A stretch of DNA of 64,000 nt. Source: Bacteroidia bacterium. Lineage in GTDB: Bacteria; Bacteroidota; Bacteroidia; Palsa-965. How positions within the stretch are numbered: position 1 is the first letter of the stretch; the number at the start of each line of letters is the position of its first letter. Shown piece after piece: positions 54,686 to 63,686 of the stretch. Where the stretch lies: positions 1 through 64,000 of the forward strand of contig JAKLJE010000017.1 in the NCBI GenBank assembly GCA_023151315.1, given 5' to 3'. A model generated the notes under the pieces. The model was not told where the DNA came from. It saw only the letters and a list, made by a program, of their open reading frames with translations, and did no database searches. The position numbers were made by a program, and so were the translations under genes.

Positions 54686-54686
54686 G

Positions 54687-57600
54687 TTACTCTACACCGC
54701 TGAAATAAAGGTTCACTTTATTCTTGTAGTATGGAACCAGGGCCGGGGGAACCGTCCGCAACAGTTCAGCTTCCTGTTGCTTTTGTCTGTTATACTCAGA
54801 AAATCCTTCAGGGTTACTTAATTCGTAATTTTTTGCTTCGTTGGCCTGACGCTGTTCGTCCTGTTCGCGCTGTTGCTCTGCTTTCTCAAACTCCAGCATC
54901 TTGTCCAGAATCTCCTGCTGACGCTTCAAAGTTTCAGCGTTGATGTTCTTATTGACCAGATCGGTTTCGGTTTCTTCCATCTTCTCAGCAACGTCGCCAC
55001 CCGGCGTACCGCCACCATTCTGCTCAGAGTCTTTCATTGCTTCCTGCATCAACCTGCGCAAACGTTCTTGCTCAGCGGCCATCTTCGCCAACTCTTCAGA
55101 GCCAACGCCGCCTTGACCGTTCTGACCTTTCTGCATGGCATTCTGCATGCGCTGGTTCAACTGTTGCTGTTGCTGACGAATTCCGCTCATGCCCGGTTTG
55201 TTCTTTCCGGACTTGCCAGGCTTTCCGCTACCCGGCTTGTTACAGTTTCCTCCTTTGCAGTCTTTCGGTTCGCCTTTGCTCTTCATTTGAGCGTTCATCT
55301 GTTGCATCATCTGCTCCAGTGATTCATCAAGCATCAAAGCAAGAGTATTAATAGACGTCATTGCACGTTGCTGCCCGTTCTGCGCTTGTCCGGGTTCGCG
55401 TTCAGCAAGACCACGAATAGCGCGATCCATATTGAAGTTGATATTGGTGATTTCCTTATTCACCAAAGGAGAAATCTTCGGATTGCGTTTTGTCAAGGCG
55501 AGGAGGGAATCCTCAATCATGCGGGCATCATCGCGAAGACGGTTTTGCTCGCGCGCCAAGGTTACATACTGCGGATCCGTTGTGCCGATCTTGCGCGCTT
55601 TCATCATCAATGCTTCCTGATCAAAGGAAAGCTGTATCAGGTTGTCAAGAAGCGTGCGTATAGTTTGCATGTCTTCTCCCTGACTTTCGCTCTCCATTTT
55701 CGCCTGCGCATCTTCCATTTTCTTCTTGAGATCCTGCATCTGATCAGATGCATTTTTCTGCGACTTGGATCCGCCCTTCATATCTCCGTTCTTCATCTGA
55801 TCGGAAGCGTCGCGCTGTTCTTTCTGAATCTGCATTTCTTCCAAATCAGTATTCGGAAGTTCATGCGGCTCTTCAAGTTTCTGGTTCAAAGAATCGAGTT
55901 TGTCCAGCTGATTGCGCAGTTCATTGAATTGCTTGTTCAGACTGTCCTGCTGCTTGCGGATATCTTCTTTCTGCTCTTTGCTCAGGCTTTTCTGTTCCGA
56001 CATTTTCGACAATGAGTCCTGCTGTTTCTGCAGCGTATCAATTTGCTGAATTGCTTCTTCCAGTTTATTCTGGAATTGCATTTCGCGGAAAAGATTCAGC
56101 GTACGATCAAGATCCTTCTCGGTGTTCTTGTTGTCCTGCTTCATTTCCTCTAACGTCTTCTGCGTTTTGTCCTTCTGTGGATTCTTGAGCAACTCTTCGA
56201 GCTTGTCAAGCATCTTCTTCATCTCATCTGTCGAGAGCTGATTGAAGAGTTCGTTCATTTCCTCCTGGTTCTCCTCAGCATTCGGATCATTCGGCATGAA
56301 CTCCTGTTGCTGCTGCACATTCATTGCGTTACGCTGCTTCAGCATATCAATTCGCTGTTGCAGGGCCTGCTGACGCATTTTCAGAGCTTCCAGCTTCTTA
56401 CGCTCTTCCCAGGAAAGATTCTTCTTCTCAAGCACCTTTTTGTGCAAATCATCGATTTCCTTCTGCAGTTGTTTCGACTCTTCGATGGCCGCTTCAAGAT
56501 CTTCTTCGATCTTGGCGTTCGCCGAATCGTTCATGTTAGCAAGATCTTTCAGTGTCGGAGCCTTGTAAATCATTCGTTGTGAACGAGTTGACTTCGCACC
56601 ATGCACTGCGTCGTTGTCCCACACTTCGAAATAATACTCGATTTCATCGCCTGCCTGAACGCCGAAAGTGGACAAGTCCCAGTAGTAGTAAAACTGGTCG
56701 CGAACGAGTGAAGGGCGCAAAGGAATATTCACGAATTCTGCACGTGGTTCAGCAGAAGCGCCTGAAGAATCTTTCGCATTGAGAAGACGGTACACGAATT
56801 GCATTCGTGAGAAGCCGTAATCATCGCGAACCTCTCCGGTGAAATACATGCGCAGATTCGAAACAGAATCCTTTTTCTCTTCAACGCTGATTGCAGGATA
56901 CAAGTCCGGAATCACGGTGATTGAATAGTCAATAGAGTCTTTGCTCTTGAGGAATTGATTTGCTGTGTGCAGTGAGTATTTCTGGCTTTCGAGCAGACGT
57001 TTTGAGAAGGAGAAACGATCTTCTCCGTCCTGACGCAACTTGAAACTCGAATCCGCAAACGCCATCACGAAAGAAGATGTAGATCGCGTAGCAAACTTCC
57101 AATTGATAACTGTTCCTGCAGGCACAACAAGATCTCCGGTATTGCGAACGGTTTCGTTTTTCTTCCCTGTGTAAGCAGGATATTTCAGCTCTGCATCGAA
57201 GTTGAGAACGATAGGGTTCGGAATGACTTTCAGAAGATATTCTTTCGATGTAAATCCGTCAGCGAAAAAGCGGAATGATTTTTCTTCCTGAACATTGCGG
57301 AAAACGTAACTGAAGTTGATGGTGTTTTCCTTGTTCATTCGGTACTCGTTTCCGTCAACAAGAAGTTTCACTTCAGCAGGAATTTCGGCACCGGAAAGTT
57401 TTACGTTCAGTGTAAAATCTTCGTTCTCTACTGCTTCAAGATTACCGTCGATTTCGAATGAAAACGGAGCTTGTTCTTCGAAGTAATCAGAGTGATTTAC
57501 GAGGCGATTCGTGCTTTCCGTAAGCAAGCTTGCATTGGTGAAAATGATTACAGCAATAGCGAGCAAAGGAAGAAGCGCCCATTTTACATATTTGCGATTC

Positions 57601-58064
57601 TGACTGAAATCAACCGCAGAAGTAAACGGAACAGGTTTGAGTTCGCTGATCTTTTGATTGATGCTGGCTTCAATGAGTTCTTTGCTTGCGCCTGTTCCTG
57701 AGCCGTCCTTCTGCAGCTGCAGCACATTGAGCAATTTATCTTCAACATTGGTGAAGTGCTTTCCGATGATCAGCGCGGCCTGTTCGTGCGAAATGACTTT
57801 GCCGATTTTATTGATGCGGAAGAGCGGAAGAGCAATGAATCTGCCAATCACATAACCAGCAGCGGCGATGAACGACCAGAACAGAATAGTGCGGGGAAGC
57901 GTATCGAAGTGGGCGTAATATTCCAGCAAAGAAATAGCCAGATATCCGCTGACCACAATGGCAATTGTGTACAAAGATCCACGCAAGAGCTGGTTCTTGT
58001 AATACTTGCGAATGAACTCGTCGAGCTTCGCAATCAAGATGCCATATGCGCTGTTATTTTCCAT
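54687..58064 (-). CDS. DUF4175 family large membrane protein
   Basis: 1125 residues. Two or three membrane helices at the N-terminus (about 30-80 and 155-185, WALLPLLAIAVIIFTNASLL), a beta-rich periplasmic region (about 190-500), then a long Gln/Lys/Glu coiled-coil tail (about 510-770, LQKEIDDLHKKVLEKKNLSW) and Gln/Asn/Gly-rich segments (MNEQ-type, about 925-1040). This is the DUF4175 layout of Bacteroidota. The function is unknown. It is the first gene of the run HATPase-ybeY-lipocalin-mnmG, with the next gene starting 1 bp after its stop. Confidence 0.9.
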   Translation of the reverse strand: MENNSAYGILIAKLDEFIRKYYKNQLLRGSLYTIAIVVSGYLAISLLEYYAHFDTLPRTILFWSFIAAAGYVIGRFIALPLFRINKIGKVISHEQAALIIGKHFTNVEDKLLNVLQLQKDGSGTGASKELIEASINQKISELKPVPFTSAVDFSQNRKYVKWALLPLLAIAVIIFTNASLLTESTNRLVNHSDYFEEQAPFSFEIDGNLEAVENEDFTLNVKLSGAEIPAEVKLLVDGNEYRMNKENTINFSYVFRNVQEEKSFRFFADGFTSKEYLLKVIPNPIVLNFDAELKYPAYTGKKNETVRNTGDLVVPAGTVINWKFATRSTSSFVMAFADSSFKLRQDGEDRFSFSKRLLESQKYSLHTANQFLKSKDSIDYSITVIPDLYPAISVEEKKDSVSNLRMYFTGEVRDDYGFSRMQFVYRLLNAKDSSGASAEPRAEFVNIPLRPSLVRDQFYYYWDLSTFGVQAGDEIEYYFEVWDNDAVHGAKSTRSQRMIYKAPTLKDLANMNDSANAKIEEDLEAAIEESKQLQKEIDDLHKKVLEKKNLSWEERKKLEALKMRQQALQQRIDMLKQRNAMNVQQQQEFMPNDPNAEENQEEMNELFNQLSTDEMKKMLDKLEELLKNPQKDKTQKTLEEMKQDNKNTEKDLDRTLNLFREMQFQNKLEEAIQQIDTLQKQQDSLSKMSEQKSLSKEQKEDIRKQQDSLNKQFNELRNQLDKLDSLNQKLEEPHELPNTDLEEMQIQKEQRDASDQMKNGDMKGGSKSQKNASDQMQDLKKKMEDAQAKMESESQGEDMQTIRTLLDNLIQLSFDQEALMMKARKIGTTDPQYVTLAREQNRLRDDARMIEDSLLALTKRNPKISPLVNKEITNINFNMDRAIRGLAEREPGQAQNGQQRAMTSINTLALMLDESLEQMMQQMNAQMKSKGEPKDCKGGNCNKPGSGKPGKSGKNKPGMSGIRQQQQQLNQRMQNAMQKGQNGQGGVGSEELAKMAAEQERLRRLMQEAMKDSEQNGGGTPGGDVAEKMEETETDLVNKNINAETLKRQQEILDKMLEFEKAEQQREQDEQRQANEAKNYELSNPEGFSEYNRQKQQEAELLRTVPPALVPYYKNKVNLYFSGVE

Positions 58065-58232
58065 GTACCTATCACAAACTTACTGCAATATAACCCATTT
58101 CCCTAGGGAATGATACGTTTTTCATTGGGAATAGTTTGTTAAAAGATGCATGAAGCGCTGCGATTCCACAATCAATTTTCAATTATTGCGCAATCTTTTG
58201 CCTGCTGTTGCGTTGCAATAATAAACGCGCAT

Positions 58233-58403
58233 ATGTTCAGACTGCTTCATCTTTTGTTGGTCGTGTGTATTCTCGTAGCAGCAGCGTCCTGCACTTCGCA
58301 TTGCAAGCGCATGAGTAAAACCAACGCGAAACTCATTGCGGGAAATCACGATTTCGGCAAGGGAAAAGAGTCGAAAAAATACAAAAAGATGAATCGCCGC
58401 TGA
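58233..58403 (+). CDS. Very small Lys-rich lipoprotein
   Basis: 56 residues from ATG 58233. MFRLLHLLLVVCILVAAASC is a lipoprotein signal, and the rest is short and Lys-rich (GKGKESKKYKKMNRR). The longer ORF (58146) lacks an export signal. It ends 2 bp before the convergent SpoIIE gene. Its build resembles the larger basic lipoprotein at 14775, but no sequence identity can be claimed. Confidence 0.55.
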   Translation: MFRLLHLLLVVCILVAAASCTSHCKRMSKTNAKLIAGNHDFGKGKESKKYKKMNRR

Positions 58404-58405
58404 GG

Positions 58406-60349
58406 TTACGGCATTCTGATTCCTGCAATCAAAACATCATCCACCTGCTCTAAAACTCCGCGCCAACGGTGGAAGTGTCCTTCCAGTTCTCCTTCCTGCA
58501 TGAGCATTGGGCGCAACGATTGTTCTTCCAATAAAACACGCAGTCCCGAAGTTTTCAGCTTCTTTCCTTTCGCGCCACCAAACTGATCGGCATAACCATC
58601 CGTGAAGAGATAGAGCGTGTCGCCTGAGGAAAGTGTGGTGTTGTGTGAAATATAAACCTGATCATCCGCACCAGGACCTCCGATCGGAGCTTTAGTCGGA
58701 GCCATTTCTTCCAATGCACCGGAAGCCCGTTTGATCCACAAAGGTCTGTTGGCACCTGCAAAAACAACTTCCTGCGTTACGGTGTTGATGCGCACGAGAC
58801 AAATATCCATTCCGTCGCGACTTTGCGAATCTCCATCTGAAGTCTGACGTAAAGATCTCCGAACGCCTTTGCTGAGTTGCGAAAGAATTTCTGATGGTTC
58901 ATCCGTTTCACGTGAAATGTCGTTGAGCATTTCCATTCCAAGCATGCTCATGAATGCGCCGGGAACACCGTGACCCGTGCAATCTGCAACAGCAAAAAAC
59001 AGATAATTGTTTTTATTCAGCATCCACCAGAAATCGCCGCTGACAATTGCCTTTGGAAGATAAAACACGAATGAATCCGGAAAGTGTGCACGCAAAGACT
59101 CAACCGGCGGTAATATTGCACGTTGAATCCGTTGTGCATAGTTGATGCTGTCGGTGATTTCGTTTTTCTGCGCTTCAATCTGCGCGTTCTGTAATGCAAG
59201 TTGCTGGTTGGATTTGCGCTTATTGGTGTAAGCGTAAAACATAGCTGTTACGCCCAGCAGGCCCAGAATCACGAGGACAATCAAAAAGTTGCGCCACATC
59301 GCATCTTCAGACGCTTCTGCTTTGAGCTGATCGTTTTCGCGCTGCTTTCGTTCAGTCTGATATTTGGCCGACATTTCGGAAATCTGCTGCGACATATCTT
59401 CCTGAAAGATCATACTCTTGACCGAATCTTTCATCGCAAAATAGCGCAGTGCGGTTTTAAAATCACCTTCGTCTTCATAGATCGACGCAAGTTCACCGTA
59501 GCAATTCTTGAGCACATCTTTGTTATCAATCTCAATACAAACTTTCGCCCCTTCCAACTGAAGATCGCGCGCTTTCGCAAGATCACCTTTCATGCGATAG
59601 GCGGTGCCCAGATTATTCAGAAAGCCGGCGTATCCGAATTTGTCGTTGGTAACATTGTAAAGCGGTCTGCATTTTTCGAAATATACAATAGCGGAATCGG
59701 CATTCTTGTGATAAAGAAACATCGAACCCATGTTGTTGTAGGCGATTGCGAGCGTAGCCGGATTGCCGAGTTTTTCTCTGATGGCTGTGCATTTACGGTA
59801 GTACAGATCCGCACTGTCGATCTTGCCGGTTTCTCTGTAAATAAGACCAATGTTTCCATAGCACGCCGCAACACCGGAAGAATCGTTCGTAGCAATACGC
59901 ACAACCATTGCGTTTCTGTAATGCTGCAGAGCCTGATCGGGACTTTTCAGATTCCAGTAAATGATGCCGATATTATTTTCGCAATTAGCAACGCCTCGTT
60001 GATCGTTCAATGATTCGTAAATGCGTTGAGCGTTTTGCAATTTCTCAATTGCGTCGTTGAGGTTGCTTCTTTGCCAGGAAATACGTGCAAGATCTTCGTA
60101 TGCGTCTGCTTCGCATCTTTTCAAGCCGGCGTTGATTGCAGTCTTCAGCTCGAGTTTTGCAAACAACTCCGCGCTGTCTGTATTAGAGTTTACATAATGA
60201 GTGAAAAGTCTGCGATAGGTAATGGTTTGCAGTGAATCGTCCTTCGCCTGATCAGCAGCAGACATTAAAGAATCTGCTTTGCTTTGTTGAGCGAACAAGC
60301 CAAGCGAAAGGAAAATGAATGTGAATGAAAATATACGGCGCAGAATCAC
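58406..60349 (-). CDS. TPR-repeat SpoIIE-type PP2C phosphatase
   Basis: 647 residues. Signal peptide MILRRIFSFTFIFLSLGLFA; about six TPR-like repeats (about 55-300, NCENNIGIIYWNLKSPDQAL, YGNIGLIYRETGKIDSADLY); a coiled coil near 310-345; one membrane helix (about 350-372, NFLIVLVILGLLGVTAMFYA); and a SpoIIE phosphatase at about 410-640 with FFAVADCTGHGVPGAFMSML and DTLYLFTDGYADQFGGAKGK, the metal-binding Asp residues. The TPR part is periplasmic and would sense a protein, the phosphatase acts in the cytosol. It may pair with an anti-sigma HATPase such as that at 54257. Confidence 0.93.
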   Translation of the reverse strand: MILRRIFSFTFIFLSLGLFAQQSKADSLMSAADQAKDDSLQTITYRRLFTHYVNSNTDSAELFAKLELKTAINAGLKRCEADAYEDLARISWQRSNLNDAIEKLQNAQRIYESLNDQRGVANCENNIGIIYWNLKSPDQALQHYRNAMVVRIATNDSSGVAACYGNIGLIYRETGKIDSADLYYRKCTAIREKLGNPATLAIAYNNMGSMFLYHKNADSAIVYFEKCRPLYNVTNDKFGYAGFLNNLGTAYRMKGDLAKARDLQLEGAKVCIEIDNKDVLKNCYGELASIYEDEGDFKTALRYFAMKDSVKSMIFQEDMSQQISEMSAKYQTERKQRENDQLKAEASEDAMWRNFLIVLVILGLLGVTAMFYAYTNKRKSNQQLALQNAQIEAQKNEITDSINYAQRIQRAILPPVESLRAHFPDSFVFYLPKAIVSGDFWWMLNKNNYLFFAVADCTGHGVPGAFMSMLGMEMLNDISRETDEPSEILSQLSKGVRRSLRQTSDGDSQSRDGMDICLVRINTVTQEVVFAGANRPLWIKRASGALEEMAPTKAPIGGPGADDQVYISHNTTLSSGDTLYLFTDGYADQFGGAKGKKLKTSGLRVLLEEQSLRPMLMQEGELEGHFHRWRGVLEQVDDVLIAGIRMP

Positions 60350-60361
60350 ACCGACAAGCTA

Positions 60362-61234
60362 TCAAAAATTCTTCAACCTGCCAAAGACGCCCAGAGGTAA
60401 AACCCCATCGTGTTTGGCTTTGAGAAACAGCTCTCCTGTTTCCAATGATTGCTTCTGTTCGCGGAAAAGATTTTCAAGAATCAATGCCGAGAAGCCCAGT
60501 GAATAAGCATTGAGAATCAGAAAGTGTTCTTTCGGATCCAGCAGTTGTACAACAGAGTGTACCATCTCGTTGATGTTCTCTTCAAGTTTCCACTTCTCTC
60601 CGTTAGGTCCGTGTCCGTACGCCGGAGGGTCGAGAATAATGCCGTTGTAAAAATTTCCGCGGCGCTGTTCTTTCTTAACAAACTTCAGGGCATCATCAAC
60701 CATCCAGCGGATGTTGTCGAGATTCGACAGCTGCATGTTTTCATTCGCCCAGGTTACAACCTGTTTGATGGAATCCACATGCGTAGTATCCGCGCCTGCT
60801 GCACGTGCCGCTAAAGTTGCGCCACCCGTATATGCAAAGAGATTCAGAAACTTCGGCTTGGGCGTTTTCATTTCGCGGATGGAACTATAAATGAAATCCC
60901 AATTCACCGCTTGCTCCGGAAACACACCAACATGTTTGAAAGAGGTGAGACCAAGGCGTAATGAAATCGACTTCCCATCCGGAAGACCATAGGAAATAGT
61001 CCAACGCTCCAGCGCATCGCGTTTCAGTTTCTGCCAATCTCCGGAAGAGCTGCTCTTAGGAACAAACTTTACGTGTGCCAGCTTTTCCCATTCTTTCATT
61101 GGTAAAACGGGCGACCACACCGCCTGCGGTTCAGGGCGAATGGTAATCTGTTTTCCGAATCGTTCGAGTTTTTCAAAGTTTCCGGAATCCAGAAGTTCGT
61201 AATCTTTCCAATTGGCGGGCGAGAGCAGCTGCAT
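60362..61234 (-). CDS. RlmI/RlmK-type class I SAM methyltransferase
   Basis: 290 residues from ATG 61234 (MQLLSPANWKDYELLDSGNF); nine codons upstream another ATG is possible. SAM-binding: LNLFAYTGGATLAARAAGAD, DSIKQVVTWANENMQ, and ILDPPAYGHGPNGEKW with the NPPY-like DPPA of rRNA cytosine methyltransferases. The family (PF10672) methylates 23S rRNA. The usual N-terminal PUA domain is absent. The 5' end lies 74 bp from gltX on the other strand. Confidence 0.9.
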   Translation of the reverse strand: MQLLSPANWKDYELLDSGNFEKLERFGKQITIRPEPQAVWSPVLPMKEWEKLAHVKFVPKSSSSGDWQKLKRDALERWTISYGLPDGKSISLRLGLTSFKHVGVFPEQAVNWDFIYSSIREMKTPKPKFLNLFAYTGGATLAARAAGADTTHVDSIKQVVTWANENMQLSNLDNIRWMVDDALKFVKKEQRRGNFYNGIILDPPAYGHGPNGEKWKLEENINEMVHSVVQLLDPKEHFLILNAYSLGFSALILENLFREQKQSLETGELFLKAKHDGVLPLGVFGRLKNF

Positions 61235-61292
61235 GGGGCAAAGATAGTCAGCAGTTGTCACTTGACAGTAAGCAGTCTTACAACTGTATAAC

Positions 61293-61300
61293 TATCTTTG
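61293..61300 (+). promoter_or_regulatory. Candidate -7 element of gltX
   Basis: TATCTTTG fits TAnnTTTG 7 bp before the gltX ATG. A TTGACAG at 61262 is too far (28 bp) to be its -33 box. Confidence 0.4.
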
Positions 61301-61307
61301 CAGCGTT

Positions 61308-62855
61308 ATGTCAGAAAACAGAAGAGTACGCGTGCGATTTGCGCCAAGTCCTACAGGACCGCTCCACATGGGTGGAGTAAGAACGGCGTTGTACAACTAT
61401 CTATTTGCAAAAAAACACGGCGGAGATTTCATCCTCCGTATTGAAGATACTGATCAGGATCGTTTTGTTCCCGGAGCGGAAGAATATATCATCGAAGCTT
61501 TGAAGTGGTGCGGCATTGAGCCGAATGAAGGCGTTGGATTCGGCGATGGTCCTTGTGCGCCTTATAAACAGAGCGAGCGCAAAGATGCAGGTGTATATGC
61601 GCAATACGCGAAGCAGTTGATTGATTCAGGAAATGCATACTATGCATTCGACACAAAAGAAGAATTGGACGAGCAGCGCGCGCGTTATGAGAAAATGGGA
61701 AAAACATTTTCTTACAACGCAGTTACACGTCAGGAACTGAAAAACTCTCTTGCGCTTTCAGAGGATGAAGTAAAGCGTCGCATTGATGCCGGAGAAACAT
61801 ATGTTGTCCGTGCAAAGATGCCACGCAACGAAGAAGTTCGCTTTCATGATCTCATTCGCGGATGGGTTGTTGTGAATTCATCGCAACTGGATGACAAAGT
61901 ACTTTTCAAGAGCGATGGAATGCCAACATATCACCTGGCGAATATTGTGGATGATTACACAATGAAAATCACACATGTGATTCGCGGAGAAGAATGGTTA
62001 CCGTCAGCGCCGTTGCACGTATTGCTGTATCGTTTTCTCGGATGGGAAGATGTGATGCCGCAGTTTTCACATTTGCCTTTGCTCTTGCGTCCTGATGGAA
62101 ACGGAAAGCTGAGCAAACGCGATGGAGATCGTTTGGGATTCCCGGTTTTTCCATTGACAGGAGAGTTGCTTGACATTAAAAGCGGTAAGCCGGAAAAGTT
62201 CACCGGATACAGAGAGAGCGGATATTTTCCGGAAGCATTCATTAACATGCTGGCGCTTTTGGGTTGGCACAGCAGCGGGAATCAGGAGTTGTTCAGCAAG
62301 GAAGAGCTGATCAATGAATTTTCATTGGAGCGCGTAAGCAAATCAGGAGCGAAATTCGATGCTGAGAAAACGAAATGGTTCAATCAGCAATATCTGCGAA
62401 TGAAGGCAGATAGCGAGCTGGCTTCGTTGCTGGTTAAAGAGTTTCCACAGGTTGGTTCAAAAGACAACGCATACCTCACAGAGGTATGCCGGTTGATGAA
62501 AGAGAAAGTGAATTTCGTTCGTGAAATTTACGAGCAGGGAACGTATTTCTTCGAAGATCCGACTGTGTATGATGACGGTGTTGTGAAAAAGCGCTGGAAT
62601 GAAGAGTCGAAGAAATTCATTGCTGCGGTAAAGGATGCTTTTGCATCAGCAGGCGATTGGAACGCTGCAGAGCTGGAGAAAACATTCAAAGGCACAGCAG
62701 AAGCAACCGGAACAAATCCGGGAAGTGTGATGCAATTGTTCCGCGTATGTGTGAGCGGAGCAGGAGGCGGGCCGGTGTTGTTTGAAATGGTTGCGTTACT
62801 CGGTAAAGAAACTATCATCAGAAGATTAGAAGCGGCATTGAATAACATTAAATAA
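61308..62855 (+). CDS. gltX: Glutamate--tRNA ligase
   Basis: 515 residues. The HIGH-type motif is FAPSPTGPLHMGGVRTALYN; other marks are ILRIEDTDQDRF, VIRGEEWLPSAPLHVLLYRF and the KMSKS-type NGKLSKRDGDRLG. The C-terminal anticodon-binding region ends VALLGKETIIRRLEAALNNI. It charges tRNA(Glu), and in organisms with GatA (here at 20920) probably also tRNA(Gln) with Glu. folB starts 9 bp after the stop. Confidence 0.97.
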   Translation: MSENRRVRVRFAPSPTGPLHMGGVRTALYNYLFAKKHGGDFILRIEDTDQDRFVPGAEEYIIEALKWCGIEPNEGVGFGDGPCAPYKQSERKDAGVYAQYAKQLIDSGNAYYAFDTKEELDEQRARYEKMGKTFSYNAVTRQELKNSLALSEDEVKRRIDAGETYVVRAKMPRNEEVRFHDLIRGWVVVNSSQLDDKVLFKSDGMPTYHLANIVDDYTMKITHVIRGEEWLPSAPLHVLLYRFLGWEDVMPQFSHLPLLLRPDGNGKLSKRDGDRLGFPVFPLTGELLDIKSGKPEKFTGYRESGYFPEAFINMLALLGWHSSGNQELFSKEELINEFSLERVSKSGAKFDAEKTKWFNQQYLRMKADSELASLLVKEFPQVGSKDNAYLTEVCRLMKEKVNFVREIYEQGTYFFEDPTVYDDGVVKKRWNEESKKFIAAVKDAFASAGDWNAAELEKTFKGTAEATGTNPGSVMQLFRVCVSGAGGGPVLFEMVALLGKETIIRRLEAALNNIK

Positions 62856-62864
62856 ACAAGAATC

Positions 62865-63215
62865 ATGGGAGTACTTCATGTAAACGGAATCCGGCTCAGA
62901 GCCAACCACGGTTGTTTGCCGGAAGAAGAAAAAATCGGCGGAGATTATATTGTGGATATCACAATCACTTCCGATTTCTATCAGGCAGAACATTCTGATG
63001 AACTGGCAGATACGGTTGATTACTGCGTTGTTTTTGAAGTAGTAAAACGCGAGATGGGCATTCGCAGCAAACTGATTGAACATGTTGCCAAGCGCATTCT
63101 GGATGGGCTGAAGAAGGAATATCACGGAGTGAGCCGCTTTGATGTAAAGGTTACAAAGATCAATCCGCCGATTAACGGGCCGGTAGACAGCGTTTCTTTT
63201 GTGATTTCCGGATAA
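62865..63215 (+). CDS. folB: Dihydroneopterin aldolase
   Basis: 116 residues, the full FolB length. GVLHVNGIRLRANHGCLPEE contains the catalytic Glu region; DYIVDITITSDFYQAEHSDE, TVDYCVVFEVVKREM and VKVTKINPPINGPVDSVSFV follow the family pattern. It makes 6-hydroxymethyl-dihydropterin in folate synthesis. It sits directly after gltX and before tRNA-Cys. Confidence 0.94.
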   Translation: MGVLHVNGIRLRANHGCLPEEEKIGGDYIVDITITSDFYQAEHSDELADTVDYCVVFEVVKREMGIRSKLIEHVAKRILDGLKKEYHGVSRFDVKVTKINPPINGPVDSVSFVISG

Positions 63216-63238
63216 GTACGCAGGTTCAGGGAAATTAT

Positions 63239-63246
63239 TACTTTTG
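63239..63246 (+). promoter_or_regulatory. Candidate -7 element of tRNA-Cys
   Basis: TACTTTTG fits TAnnTTTG and lies 18 bp before the tRNA. Confidence 0.4.
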
Positions 63247-63264
63247 TGTCCCTTGTAAAAACAA

Positions 63265-63335
63265 GGTCCTGTGGCCGAGTGGCTAGGCTCAGCTCTGCAA
63301 AAGCTGCTACAGCGGTTCGAATCCGCTCGGGACCT
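63265..63335 (+). tRNA. tRNA-Cys (anticodon GCA)
   Basis: 71 nt. Acceptor GGTCCTG pairs with CGGGACC, the anticodon arm CAGCT-CTGCAAA-AGCTG gives GCA, the T-loop is GGTTCGAATCC, and the discriminator is T, the usual identity base of tRNA-Cys. A terminator follows directly. Confidence 0.97.
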
Positions 63336-63351
63336 CGATAAATTCAAATGC

Positions 63352-63377
63352 ACCCCACGCTTAGGCGTGGGGTTTTT
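63352..63377 (+). terminator. Terminator after tRNA-Cys
   Basis: CCCCACGC (63353-63360), loop TTAG, GCGTGGGG (63365-63372), TTTTT. Perfect 8-bp stem. Confidence 0.95.
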
Positions 63378-63442
63378 ATTTTTCGGGAGTTTACGTGAAA
63401 CTTGTTTCAAAGTAAACGAGCGGGAAATAAAAAAGAGCAAAG

Positions 63443-63658
63443 CGGAGCATTTGAATTCTGACTCAGCCTGTCCCGGCGCGTGATCATGTAAATAACCCGC
63501 ACATACTTCAGCAAATGGAAAACCGATGCGACAGCGGCGGATGAAGTTTTGTGACTCAGCCCGTACCAATGCGCGATCATGCAAATAATCCGAACAACAG
63601 CGGAGCATTTGAATTCTGACTCAGCCTGTCCCGGCGCGTGATCATGTCAATAACCCGC
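63443..63658. repeat. 58-bp direct repeat, two near-identical copies and one diverged copy
   Basis: CGGAGCATTTGAATTCTGAC... to ...AATAACCCGC occurs at 63443-63500 and 63601-63658 with one difference (GTA/GTC). A degenerate copy lies between them (about 63551-63592: GACTCAGCC, GCGATCATG, AAATAA). The rest of 63378-63686 has no gene. Confidence 0.95.
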
Positions 63659-63674
63659 TCTTCTCCGCATTGAT

Positions 63675-63682
63675 TACCTTTG
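63675..63682 (+). promoter_or_regulatory. Candidate -7 element of ttcA
   Basis: TACCTTTG matches TAnnTTTG and is followed by CGCC and the ATG at 63687, a very short leader of a few bases. Confidence 0.45.
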
Positions 63683-63686
63683 CGCC

